From CAVORB01 sp963698495 (GTDB taxonomy: Bacteria; Pseudomonadota; Gammaproteobacteria; Chromatiales; Chromatiaceae), in the NCBI GenBank assembly GCA_963698495.1, contig CAVORB010000005.1, positions 1 through 64,000 on the forward strand: DNA of 64,000 nucleotides, read 5' to 3'. This document shows positions 15,986 through 27,344 of the stretch, in pieces (position 1 is the first letter of the stretch; each line of letters starts with the position of its first letter). A model generated the notes under the pieces. That model was not told the DNA's origin. It searched no databases and saw only the letters and a program-made list of their open reading frames with translations. The translations under genes and the position numbers were made by a program.

Positions 15986-17014
15986 CTATTTCCAGCCCGC
16001 TCGGTCCATCAGGCGCACGGCCTCCGCGTTGAGCTCACCGAGCCGGGCAAGGTTGAGGTCGTCTGCCTTGAACGTGCCCCAGGCGGACAGGATCTGGCTG
16101 ACCGGGATACCGGTCCGTATCGGATACTCGCCGTTGGTATCGGCGTACCACTGCTGGGAGGCGTCTCCCGAGAGAAACTCCAGGAGCTTGACAGCGGCCT
16201 CCTTGTGCTTCGCCGATTTGGTGACAGCGCCGCCGCTCACGTTGACGTGGACGCCGCGGCCGTCCTGGTTGGGCCAGAACACGCCCATGCGTTCAGCGGC
16301 GGCGCGCTCGGCCTCGTCTTGGGAGCTCAGCATACCGGCCAGATAGTAAGTGTTGGCGATGGCGATGTCGCATTGGCCGGCGGCAGCGGCCTTGATCTGG
16401 TCGCGGTCCCCGCCTTGGGGCGGGCGTGCCAGGTTCGCCACCAGCCCGCGTGCCCAGAGCTCGGTAGCCTCCGCGCCGTTCGCGGCGATCATGGAGGCGA
16501 CGAGCGACTGGTTGTAGATGTTGTCCGACGAGCGGATGCAGATGCGCCCCTTCCACTCGGCATCGGCCAGGGCCTCGTAGGTCGAGAGCTCGGCCGGGTC
16601 GACCTTGCCTTTCACGAAAAGAATCGGGCGGGCGCGCAGCGAGAGACCGAACCAGTGACCTTCGGGGTCCCGATAGCTCGCCGGAATGGACGCGTCCAAC
16701 TCCGAAGACTGTACCGGTTGGGTCACGCCCGCCTCCTTGGCCCGGTACAGCCGTCCGGCATCGGTCGTGATCAGCAGATCGGCGGGAGAGTTGATGCCCT
16801 CGCTCTCGAGGCGCTTGAGCAGGGCGTCGGCCTTGCCCGTGACCAGGTTGACCTTGATTCCGGTCTCGTCCGTGAAACGGTCGAGCAGCGGCTTGATCAG
16901 GTCCTCCTGACGCGCCGAGTAGAGATTGACCTCGTCTAGCGCGAGAGCGCCGGCAGGCATGGCGAGCAGGGCGGACAACGCCGAAATGACGAGATGACGG
17001 GTATTCAGCGACAC
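15986..17014 (-). CDS. fbpA: Periplasmic ferric iron-binding protein
   Basis: 342 residues. The GTG at 17014 is chosen because GGAGG lies 8-9 bases upstream and a signal peptide follows at once (LVISALSALLAMPAGALALD). The mature protein opens EVNLYSARQEDLIKPLLDRF and carries NTYYLAGM with the tyrosine pair that binds Fe3+ in FbpA/FutA proteins, plus the late YPIRTGIPVS segment. It delivers iron to the FbpBC transporter encoded downstream. A Fur-box candidate lies about 70 bases upstream. Confidence 0.9.
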   Translation of the reverse strand: MSLNTRHLVISALSALLAMPAGALALDEVNLYSARQEDLIKPLLDRFTDETGIKVNLVTGKADALLKRLESEGINSPADLLITTDAGRLYRAKEAGVTQPVQSSELDASIPASYRDPEGHWFGLSLRARPILFVKGKVDPAELSTYEALADAEWKGRICIRSSDNIYNQSLVASMIAANGAEATELWARGLVANLARPPQGGDRDQIKAAAAGQCDIAIANTYYLAGMLSSQDEAERAAAERMGVFWPNQDGRGVHVNVSGGAVTKSAKHKEAAVKLLEFLSGDASQQWYADTNGEYPIRTGIPVSQILSAWGTFKADDLNLARLGELNAEAVRLMDRAGWK

Positions 17015-17080
17015 GTTGGGGCCTCCAGTGTTTGTCTTAGCCAAAAGTACATGCCAGGAAATCTGGAGAAGAAGGGTAAT

Positions 17081-17099
17081 ACGAACGATTCGCATTCGC
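17081..17099 (-). promoter_or_regulatory. Fur-box candidate upstream of fbpA
   Basis: The minus strand reads GCGAATGCGAATCGTTCGT: two direct hexamers GCGAAT, one spacer base and an inverted hexamer, the same F-F-x-R layout as the classical GATAAT-GATAAT-C-ATTATC site, with 12 of 19 matching bases. The position suits a promoter of fbpA. Sequence match is partial. Confidence 0.4.
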
Positions 17100-17302
17100 A
17101 AAATGATTTCGATCGGTAGGACACGCTCGCGGGCCGATTCCCTGTCAGACCCGCAACCCTTCGTGGTGGGCGCGGGGAGAGGGGGCTGGCGAGATTCTCC
17201 CCGCGGCGACCATCATCCCGGTGGAGAAGGGTGTTGAAAGCGGCGGAAGGATGCGTATATTAAAGACCAAGTGAAATACTAGGATTACGGGAGTGCGGCC
17301 AG

Positions 17303-18745
<1,443 letters not shown>

Positions 18746-18762
18746 AGCCGGGAAAACGGCGG

Positions 18763-18791
18763 GCCTGATCTCGCTCGCGGCGAGATCGGGC
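18763..18791 (+). other. Hairpin between sufB and sufC
   Basis: GATCTCGC pairs with GCGAGATC around a short loop, extended by GC pairs on the outside. There is no T run, so it is more likely an mRNA-stability or processing element than a terminator. Confidence 0.4.
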
Positions 18792-18816
18792 GACTAGATG
18801 TAACTGGAGACACGAA

Positions 18817-19565
<749 letters not shown>

Positions 19566-19569
<4 letters not shown>

Positions 19570-20897
19570 TCGCCGAAATGGAGCCGAAAAAAAGCTTCGA
19601 GGGTTGGCTCGCTCACGAGGGCGGACGTCCCACCGACTTTGGGTTGCCTTGGCTGGATAGCGCGCGAACAACCGCGCTCGCGCGTGTGCGTGAACAGGGC
19701 ATCCCGAGCGGCAAGCAGGAGGCGTGGCGTTACACCAGCCTCAAGACCCTGGCGGAGCAACCCTTTAAGCAGCATCGCGACACCTTCACCGCGGTCGAAG
19801 AGGACGATCTGGAAGATCTGCTCGTCCCCGGTCTCGACGCGCATCGGGCGGTGCTGGTCAACGGCCGCTTCATGCCCGGGCTCTCGACGCTGGATCAGCT
19901 GCCGTCGAACGTGCGCGCCGGGGGATTGCGCTCCATCCTCGAATCGGATCCGGACGCGCTGGCGGGTCGGCTCAACCAGGTCGCGGGAGACGGCGTGCAC
20001 GTCTTCTCGGCTTTGAACACCGCGGGCATGGACGACGGTTTCGTCTTGCTGCTTCCGCCCGGCGGCGAGGTCGAGCGTCCGATCGAGCTGATTCACCTGT
20101 CGATCGGGATGGAAGAGCCGCGCGTCGCCCAGCCGCGTCATCTGGTGGTCCTGGAAGCCGGTTCGCAGGCGACGATCATCGAGCGTTACGTAAGCCTGGG
20201 CGAGTCCCTGTACTGCACGAATTCGGTGCTCGAGATCGAACTGGGGCGCGGCGCCGTGCTGCGGCATGACCGCATCCAGGAGGAGAGCGCCAACGCCTTT
20301 CACATCACCGGGCTGTACCTCAGCCAGGCGGCGGATAGCCGCTATCGGGGTGTGAATCTGGGCCTCGGAGCCGCTTGGGCGCGGTCGGATCTTATGGTGC
20401 GTTTCTCCGGCGAGCACGCGGAGTGCGATCTCAAGGGCCTGTACCTGAGCGGGGATCGGCAGGTCATGGATTACCACGTCGACGTCGACCACGCGGTGCC
20501 CGGCTGCGCGAGCCGGGAGACCTTCAAGGGAATCCTGTACGGCAAGGGACGAGCGGTGTTCGACGGGCGCATCCACGTCGCGGTGGACGCCCAGAAGACC
20601 GATGCGCACCTGTCGAACACGAATCTGCTGCTATCGCGCAACGCGGAGGTGGATACCAAGCCGCAGCTGGAGATCCTTGCCGACGATGTCAAATGCAGCC
20701 ACGGCACTACGGTGGGCCAGATCGAGCCCGAGATGCTGTTCTATCTGCGCTCCCGCGGCATCCCCGCGGCGCTCGCAAGGCGCATGCTGTGTCTGGGCTT
20801 CGCCGAGGAGATCATCGATTCTTTAGGCGAAGAACCCTTGCGGGAATACGTGGCGGATCGCGTCGGCAAGCGCTTGGAGCTGGCGCCGCTGGATTGA
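19566..20897 (+). CDS. sufD: Fe-S scaffold subunit SufD
   Basis: 443 residues. Features of the family: KQEAWRYTSLKTLAEQPFKQ near the N-terminus, the beta-helix middle (HHVDV-like segment MDYHVDVDHAVPGCASRETF) and LFYLRSRGIPAALARRMLCL near the C-terminus. The catalytic-site histidine region is intact. Overlaps sufC, confirming one operon. Confidence 0.95.
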
Positions 20898-20995
20898 AGT
20901 CGGAACCGAGCCGATGATCGCGGCGGGGTGGATTGAGTCGGGCGTGTTTCATGCGCCTTGTTCGAGCTGAAAACTAAATGGCGGTGAGGTTGACC

Positions 20996-21400
20996 ATGAA
21001 CAGACTGGCGCGCTTCGCGGGATTCGGCAGGAGCGACGAAAAAGAAGTCGCCGGATCGGCCCTGACGGAAGAGGTTGCGGTTGAGCGCGTGAACGCCGAA
21101 GAAATGCGGGAGCCCATCATCGAGCAGTTGCGCCAGGTGTTCGATCCGGAGATTCCGGTCAACATCTACGATCTCGGCCTGATCTACCGCATCGACATCG
21201 CGCCCAACGGCGACGTGGATGTCGACATGACGCTGACGGCCCCCGCCTGCCCGGTCGCCGGCATGATGCCGGTGATGGTCGAGGACGCGGTGAAGAAGGT
21301 CGAAGGGGTAGGGCGCGTCAAGGTCGAGCTGGTTTGGGATCCGCCTTGGACGCAGGACAAGATGACCGACGAGGCGCGGCTCGAGCTCGGGATGATGTGA
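20996..21400 (+). CDS. sufT: SufT-like MIP18 family Fe-S maturation protein
   Basis: 134 residues from the ATG at 20996, chosen over an ATG 18 bases earlier because GAGG lies seven bases upstream. It has a poorly conserved N-terminal 35 residues, then EQLRQVFDPEIPVNIYDLGL, the DPE motif of the DUF59/MIP18 family, and TAPACPVAGMMPVMVEDAV with the conserved Cys. SufT-type proteins assist Fe-S protein maturation and often end suf operons. No sufS, sufE or sufU is present here. Confidence 0.85.
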   Translation: MNRLARFAGFGRSDEKEVAGSALTEEVAVERVNAEEMREPIIEQLRQVFDPEIPVNIYDLGLIYRIDIAPNGDVDVDMTLTAPACPVAGMMPVMVEDAVKKVEGVGRVKVELVWDPPWTQDKMTDEARLELGMM

Positions 21401-21536
21401 TCGGCCGTCGCGGCGAAATGACGACAAACCGGAGACTTTTTGGTAGCACAGCCGCCGAAACATAGGGACACGTTTCGGATCGAGTACGCAGCTCAAGCCA
21501 GTTATCCTGAAGCGTTCCCTTACACTCGACGGCCGT

Positions 21537-22844
21537 CTAAAAGCCCTTGGAGACCTCGAGCGCGAAGACGTGTGCGCTCAGCTCGTAATCCCCTGAAACG
21601 GCGACGGTGCCATTGATCGACTGGGTCGGAATGAAAGGCTTCGTGCCTTGGTAGTCCCGGCCCTCGAAATGCACGTAGGTGTAAGCCGCATCGATTGACC
21701 ATCCCCGCAGGAACGACTGTCCCACGCCAATGCTGAACAGGTGCCGGTCGCTGTCGGGAATGCGCGGGGTAAAATAGGCGTCCGGTTGTCCGGTCTGGTC
21801 GAACGCGTACCCGAGCCGCAACCGTGTCTCGGGCCGAAGGTCGTAGGTCATGCCCACGCGATATGCGTTGGCGTCGTCCCAGTCGTTCCGGTCAGACTTG
21901 ATCACGATGCCGGTGTCGCTCGACTTGACCGAGAGCTCCTCGAACTCGCTCCATCCCGTTCGGTTCCAATCGATCTCGACCGCCAACTGATCGTTAAAGG
22001 CATAGCGCGCGCCCAGCTGCAAGCGCCAGGGCAGGTCGAGATCCACGTTCGCCTTGAGTGAGCTTGGCACCGGGAAGGCCGATGTGGCTCTGCCCTCGAT
22101 CCCGATCGTAGCCGCCGAGTGAAACGCGGCACCGAGGCTCCAAGGGCCTTTTCGGTAGAGGGCACTCAGGTTCCAGCCCCAACCGTCACCATCGCCGTCG
22201 AGGCCCGTGACGGTAGTGTTCAACGTCGCCTCGCGCGCGTTCAGGTAATCGATACCGGCGGAGAGGCTCAGATCGTCGCTGAAGACGTAGGTCACGGTGG
22301 GGACGACGGCGACGACCTCCAGCTTGCTCTGCGTCGGGTGGTCGAGGCCGGCGGGGAGGACAAGGCCGGGGATCGGTGTCGGTATCGGAACCGAGAGCAT
22401 GGGAAACGTCCCCAGCCGCCATCGAGTTTCCAGTCCAAATGGCGCGTTGACGCCCAGTCCCAGCCGCCAGCGCTCCCCGATCCGGAACGCGGCCTGGATC
22501 GCGGGCGTGCCGAGCCAGTCGGCGCCCCCGCTGTCGTGCTTTCCCGTAAGCGTCCTCACGCTGAGCTGCGGACCGTAGATGACACTCCCCAGCGCGATGC
22601 TGGAGTCGTCGTGAAAGCCCATGGCAGCGGGGTTATAGGAGAACGCGCCCCGTTCACCCGGATTGGCGACGATGGCGTTCGCCATGCCAAGTCCCGCGGC
22701 CGAGGACTCGGGAATTGCGAACCCCGAGGCAGCTGCGGGAGATTGACTGAGAAGGAGGGAGAGTCCGCCCGCCAACATGATCCTCGGCGTAATGTTGGTG
22801 AGTATTCGCGTCGGCGATGATCCAGTCCCAGTCGCTTGTATCAT
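21537..22844 (-). CDS. fadL: FadL/OmpP1 family outer-membrane transporter
   Basis: 435 residues. A signal peptide ends near ...LLLSQSPAAASGFAIPE; the mature N-terminus SGFAIPESSAAGLGMANAIV followed by SYNPAAMGF is the FadL hatch signature (NPA motif). The rest is a beta-barrel with a C-terminal aromatic residue (EVSKGF). FadL proteins carry long-chain fatty acids and other hydrophobic compounds across the outer membrane. It is divergent from the phc-like signalling locus, sharing a 349-base intergenic region with it. Confidence 0.85.
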   Translation of the reverse strand: MIQATGTGSSPTRILTNITPRIMLAGGLSLLLSQSPAAASGFAIPESSAAGLGMANAIVANPGERGAFSYNPAAMGFHDDSSIALGSVIYGPQLSVRTLTGKHDSGGADWLGTPAIQAAFRIGERWRLGLGVNAPFGLETRWRLGTFPMLSVPIPTPIPGLVLPAGLDHPTQSKLEVVAVVPTVTYVFSDDLSLSAGIDYLNAREATLNTTVTGLDGDGDGWGWNLSALYRKGPWSLGAAFHSAATIGIEGRATSAFPVPSSLKANVDLDLPWRLQLGARYAFNDQLAVEIDWNRTGWSEFEELSVKSSDTGIVIKSDRNDWDDANAYRVGMTYDLRPETRLRLGYAFDQTGQPDAYFTPRIPDSDRHLFSIGVGQSFLRGWSIDAAYTYVHFEGRDYQGTKPFIPTQSINGTVAVSGDYELSAHVFALEVSKGF

Positions 22845-23193
22845 TATTGCTACGGAGCGGGTTAGTGTTGTCGAAATGCCAAAATATTACATGCTTCGTT
22901 CTTTTACAAGATTCGGTTTTACCTAATGGTCGTGGCCGCGGGAAGGAGCTAAAAAAGCGTCGAAACTTGACCTGAAGGGCTTGCGTCAGGCTGCGCCTGT
23001 GTGGCAAAAAAGCACGGGAAGATTAAGAAAGGGAACAAAAAGGGGGGCGCTAGGCGGCACCGCAACGGAGTGTCCACCTCGCAGGGGCGCGGTCGAGTTC
23101 TAGCCGGCTAGAAGAACGTTGCGGGTGGAAAGTCAATCGGGTTCCTGCCCATGGTTGATCCTTCGTTAATCGTAGCCTGCTGCCATTTTTTTT
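22845..23193 (+). other. Intergenic region between fadL and the phc-like locus
   Basis: 349 bases, clearly richer in A/T than the neighbours, with several A or T runs. It probably holds the divergent promoters. No RNA gene or small protein gene was recognised. The start codon at 23194 follows eight T with no Shine-Dalgarno, so the first gene of the locus may be poorly or conditionally translated. Confidence 0.5.
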
Positions 23194-24612
23194 GTGAACG
23201 CCAAACAGCCTCCACTCCAGAGCTTCGTCAGCTTCCGCAACAGCCAGGGGGAGTTGTCGCGCGGAACGCTTCTTAAACTCGAAAACGCGACTGTCGTTTT
23301 CGAAGTCTACAACCCGTACTCCATCGTTCAATTGAGTGAGGTACTCCAAGAGCTCAGCATTCGCAGGGCCGACGTCCTCGCTTACAAGGGCCGGGCGGTC
23401 GTCACAAATCTGGTCAATACCGGGTTGATGCTGATCGTCTCGGCGAACCTACTGGACGCCTGGACGACCATACCGGATCTTCGGGAGGACGTTTCCGAGA
23501 TACGCAAGGACGCGGAGCGGTTTGTTGTCGACGCGGCCGCGTCGGTCAAGATCCGGTATGGCTACAGGGTCGCGGTAGGAGAGCTTCGATCATTCCTGTC
23601 CGATCTGAATAGGTGGTTGGAGGAGGTCGAGGTCGCTTGCTCCGAAAGGCTGCGGGTACGCCTAAATAGCTATGATGGTTTGCTTCAGTTCGCCGCGCCC
23701 ATCTTGTCGAGGCTCACGGACCTCAACCGGCATTTCGAGGCGGAGGCGCAGAAGGTTGGGGAATCCGATATCGGTGTGCACAAGATGCTGGTTCAGCAAG
23801 AGCTGCACCCATTGATCATGACTGCACCCTATCCATATCGCACGTTGAGCAAGCCCCTCGGCTACGCTGGGGACTACGAGATGATGAACATGATTCATCG
23901 GAATGTTCCGGAGGGGCAGAACCTGTATGCGAAGATTGTAAACGCCGCTTACACCACCTTGCCCATTGCCACCTGTGTAAAAAATCGGGTTAGGTTGCTG
24001 CAGGACTATCTACTCGAGTTGGCAAGCGCGAGCAACAAGGTTGGAGGGGTGTTTCAGGCGATCAGTATCGGCTGCGGGCCCGCGGTCGAAGTTCAGCGTT
24101 TCACGCGGGAGAGCTCGCTTTCGAACAACGCCGAGTTTGATCTCTTGGACTTCAATGACGAGACGCTTGACCACGCCCGGCAGAAAGTGGCGGAAGCAAT
24201 CTCCGAATCGGGAAACACCCCCCAGGTCAGATTCATACACGAATCCGTTCATTCTCTGCTGAAGTCCGCGACACTGGGGCATAATGACAGAATCAAAGCC
24301 AAATACGATTTCGTCTACTGTGCGGGTTTATTCGACTACTTGTCGGACAAGGTTTGTTCCAGGTTGGTGCGTCTTTTTTACAGTTGGTTGAAGGAGGATG
24401 GCGTGCTGCTGGTTACAAACATGCATGAGCGCACCATGAACAGATTCCTGCTAGAGCACCAGGCAGAGTGGTATTTGGTATACAGGAACGAGGACCAAAT
24501 GGAGGAAATGATTCCAGGCGTCGTGAATAAGCGGACATTCACAGACGACACTGGAGTGAATCTTTGCCTTGAGGTTCGGAAGATTGCAAAAAGAACCGAA
24601 CGACTCGCCTGA
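23194..24612 (+). CDS. PhcB-like class I methyltransferase with an N-terminal PilZ-like domain
   Basis: 472 residues from a GTG. The first 90 residues (SRGTLLKLENATVVFEVYNP, then GRAVVTNLVNTGLMLIVSAN) look like a divergent PilZ fold; the c-di-GMP-binding arginines are not evident. From about residue 285 there is a SAM-dependent methyltransferase: motif I AISIGCGPAVEVQRF, an acidic strand FDLLDFNDETLDHARQKV and FDFVYCAGLFDYLSDKVCSR. This type is annotated in databases as an extracellular-factor (3-hydroxypalmitate methyl ester) biosynthesis protein after Ralstonia PhcB. It overlaps the downstream kinase gene by about 44 bases. Substrate not demonstrable from sequence. Confidence 0.7.
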   Translation: MNAKQPPLQSFVSFRNSQGELSRGTLLKLENATVVFEVYNPYSIVQLSEVLQELSIRRADVLAYKGRAVVTNLVNTGLMLIVSANLLDAWTTIPDLREDVSEIRKDAERFVVDAAASVKIRYGYRVAVGELRSFLSDLNRWLEEVEVACSERLRVRLNSYDGLLQFAAPILSRLTDLNRHFEAEAQKVGESDIGVHKMLVQQELHPLIMTAPYPYRTLSKPLGYAGDYEMMNMIHRNVPEGQNLYAKIVNAAYTTLPIATCVKNRVRLLQDYLLELASASNKVGGVFQAISIGCGPAVEVQRFTRESSLSNNAEFDLLDFNDETLDHARQKVAEAISESGNTPQVRFIHESVHSLLKSATLGHNDRIKAKYDFVYCAGLFDYLSDKVCSRLVRLFYSWLKEDGVLLVTNMHERTMNRFLLEHQAEWYLVYRNEDQMEEMIPGVVNKRTFTDDTGVNLCLEVRKIAKRTERLA

Positions 24613-27178
24613 GTTCCTGCAGGCATACGCCGAACACAGGCAGGCTCAATGGCTTCGGTTTTCCGTATACTCGGCTTGGCTCGCGGTCACCCTGGTTCCC
24701 GGTTTCGCAGTTCTCGACTACCTGGTTTATCCCGATCAGTTTTACTTTTTTTTCTTGTTGCGCAACGCGGTTACGATGGTTGTCGGCGTACTCGCGATGA
24801 TCAGCGTGAAACTGATTCCGGCGTATGTCAAGGAGTTGACGATCGCCGGTTACTCCCTAATACAGGTAATGCTGGCTTACATGATCGCGGTCACCGAAGG
24901 TTCAAGCTCCAGCTACTATGCGGGAATGAACATCGCCCTGATCGGGATGGGGTTCTTCCTGCCGACTGTGCTGCTCGAAACCTTTTTGTTCAGCCTCGGC
25001 ACACTCATTCTCTATGGGCTGGCCTGCACGCTCGCGAGCAGTCCATTCTTCGCGCAGGACTTTTATGTCAACGCTTTCTTCCTCGTCAGCACGGCCGTGA
25101 TCGCAACCGCGTCAAGCTTTTTTTTCGAGCAGAGACGACGAAATGAATTTTCCCTCAGTTTCGAGCTCGAGCAGCGGAATGCTGAGCTAGATGAGCTGAA
25201 TCGCCAGAAGACGCATTTCTTCGCAAACGTAAGCCATGAACTGCGCACTCCCCTTACCTTGATTCTGGCGCCAGTCCAGGAGATGCTCGAGGGGGGATAT
25301 CGTCTTCCCGATTCCGTGGCATCCCGTCTTGCGGTGGTGAGGGATAACTCGTTTCGTTTGCTAAAGCTGGTCAACGACCTCCTCGACGTTATACGCATGG
25401 AGGAGGGAAAAGAGAGATTGGAGTCCGTACCAGTGGAACTGATCGGCTTGGTGAGAGGGCTAGTCGACAGTATGGATCATTTGGCGCATACGAAGGAGAT
25501 CGAGCTCGTGCGTAGCCTCGATTCCAGTCAGGTTGTCATCGAAGCAGATGTAAGAGCGTTGGAGAAGATACTCGTCAATCTCCTGAACAATGCGATCAAA
25601 TTCACGGACAAGGGGGGAAGGGTAACGATTGAATGCCGGGCATTGGAGCAACAAGCCGAGATTCGGGTGACAGATACCGGGATCGGGATTCCACACGACG
25701 AGCAGGCGCATATTTTCGATCGGTTCCACCAGGTTGATGGGTCAAGTACGCGACGCTTTCGGGGGACCGGATTGGGTCTGGCGCTGGTCAAGGAGTTGAC
25801 GGAGCTTATGGGTGGGGTTGTAGAAGTAAACAGCGCGCCCGGTAGGGGAACCTGCATGACCGTGAGACTGCCGCTGGCAACACAACAGAGTGGCGAGCAG
25901 CAGATTGCGGAGCTGACCGCACTAGATCGCGAGGAGGATGAGTTGGAGCGTCTTCATCGTTTGGCCGAGCAGAGAGGCGGCCTGGAAGTCGAAGGGCCGG
26001 AGTTGCCCGTGGATGTGGAAGTAACGGACGTGAAACGGCCAACGCTGCTGGTCGTCGAGGACGAGCCGGACATGCGTCGCTACCTGGTCGACATCCTGGG
26101 GGGGGAGTATCGAGTACTCCAGGCACGGACTGGCACGGAGGGCCTGAGACTAGCCTTGGACCAGGCGCCGGATCTTATCCTCTTGGACCTGATGCTGCCG
26201 GAGATGGACGGCTTGGAGGTCTGCAGCCGTATCCGAGAGACCGGACTCGGGCCAGGACCCAAGATCATGCTCCTCACGGCGAGGGTCGATGAACAGGCGA
26301 AGATCACGGCCCTGAATCACGGTGCCGACGACTTTCTGACCAAGCCGTTCAGCAGCGTGGAGGTCAAGACGCGGTTGCGCAATCTGCGGACGTCAGCGGC
26401 GTTGGAGCGGGATCTGGCGGAACACAACAAGAGACTGGAGGCGACGCTCAGCGAGCTCAAGCAGACCCAAGCGCAGCTCATCCACAGCGAGAAGCTCAAT
26501 GCCCTCGGAAGCTTGGCTGCCGGTCTCTTGCATGAGATCAACAATCCGCTGAACTACAGCCTCACCGCCTTGCAGCTCATTCGGGCGGACGCCAACGTGC
26601 GCGAGAACGAGTTGCTGAACGAGGTGATCGGTGACATCGACGAGGGCATGCAGCGTATTCGCGCCATCGTGAGCGACCTGCGCGCCTTCGCCTATCCGTC
26701 GGAAGCGGAGACGCAACTGCGCTTTCAGTTCGGCGATATTCTGGAAAGCGCGCTGCGCTTCACGTCCCACGAGCTCAGGGGGATCGACGTCAAGATCGAC
26801 CTGCCGACCGACAGTTCGGTGTTGGGCTCCAAGAGCCACATCACACAGGTTCTCGTGAACCTGCTGACCAACTCGGCCAAGGCGATCCAGACCGTGGCGG
26901 AAGAGCGCAAGGGGGAAATCCGGGTGACTGGGGCCGTGAAGGATGGGCGGTTCCTGGTTGGAGTGGCGGACAACGGCATTGGTATGGATGAGAAGACGCT
27001 CGAGCGGATCTTCGACCCCTTCTTTACCACACGGGACGTGGGCCAGGGGATGGGGCTCGGGCTCAGCATCTGCCATACGATCGTCGCCAATCATGGGGGG
27101 CGGCTGCGCGCCACCAGCAGGCCCGGGGAGGGCTCGGAGCTGGTGTTCGATCTTCCGGTAGAGAACGGGGTCTGTTGA
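24569..27178 (+). CDS. Hybrid sensor kinase with two kinase modules (PhcS/LqsS-like position)
   Basis: Up to 869 residues; the start is a TTG at 24569 or 24584 within the preceding gene. Order: about six membrane segments (residues 30-185), HisKA with phospho-His in FFANVSHELRTPLTLILAPV, a first HATPase (NLLNNAIKF, DTGIGIP, GTGLGLALVKE), a receiver (VVEDEPDMRRYL; Asp in LILLDLMLPEMDG), a coiled coil, a second HisKA (AAGLLHEINNPLNYSL) and a second HATPase (NLLTNSAKAI, DNGIGM, GMGLGLSICH). The membrane part would sense the signal; chaining two complete kinases with a receiver between them is unusual. Confidence 0.75.
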   Translation: MRFGRLQKEPNDSPEFLQAYAEHRQAQWLRFSVYSAWLAVTLVPGFAVLDYLVYPDQFYFFFLLRNAVTMVVGVLAMISVKLIPAYVKELTIAGYSLIQVMLAYMIAVTEGSSSSYYAGMNIALIGMGFFLPTVLLETFLFSLGTLILYGLACTLASSPFFAQDFYVNAFFLVSTAVIATASSFFFEQRRRNEFSLSFELEQRNAELDELNRQKTHFFANVSHELRTPLTLILAPVQEMLEGGYRLPDSVASRLAVVRDNSFRLLKLVNDLLDVIRMEEGKERLESVPVELIGLVRGLVDSMDHLAHTKEIELVRSLDSSQVVIEADVRALEKILVNLLNNAIKFTDKGGRVTIECRALEQQAEIRVTDTGIGIPHDEQAHIFDRFHQVDGSSTRRFRGTGLGLALVKELTELMGGVVEVNSAPGRGTCMTVRLPLATQQSGEQQIAELTALDREEDELERLHRLAEQRGGLEVEGPELPVDVEVTDVKRPTLLVVEDEPDMRRYLVDILGGEYRVLQARTGTEGLRLALDQAPDLILLDLMLPEMDGLEVCSRIRETGLGPGPKIMLLTARVDEQAKITALNHGADDFLTKPFSSVEVKTRLRNLRTSAALERDLAEHNKRLEATLSELKQTQAQLIHSEKLNALGSLAAGLLHEINNPLNYSLTALQLIRADANVRENELLNEVIGDIDEGMQRIRAIVSDLRAFAYPSEAETQLRFQFGDILESALRFTSHELRGIDVKIDLPTDSSVLGSKSHITQVLVNLLTNSAKAIQTVAEERKGEIRVTGAVKDGRFLVGVADNGIGMDEKTLERIFDPFFTTRDVGQGMGLGLSICHTIVANHGGRLRATSRPGEGSELVFDLPVENGVC

Positions 27179-27344
27179 GAGGGGGTACCGGGGCAAGGTC
27201 AAGCGATCTGGACGTTTCTCGCGAAAGAACCCAGAATCCGTGTAGAAGGTCAAAAAGAAATAGAAAAGGATCTGGTACTGGTAGTTCGCAGATCCCTCTT
27301 ACTAACAAATACCTCCCGGTTTCCGGGGGAAGTGCGAGCGGACT

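Noticed and set aside
17250..17302. IscR type 2-like dyad (ACC...GGAT) in front of sufB
   Set aside because: Only the CC and GG pairs fit; the inner YA/TR positions and one flanking position do not match the consensus, so it is not reported as a site.
21455..21478. CCGAAAC/GTTTCGG hairpin between sufT and fadL as a bidirectional terminator
   Set aside because: Seven pairs, ten-base loop and no T run on either side; too weak to call.
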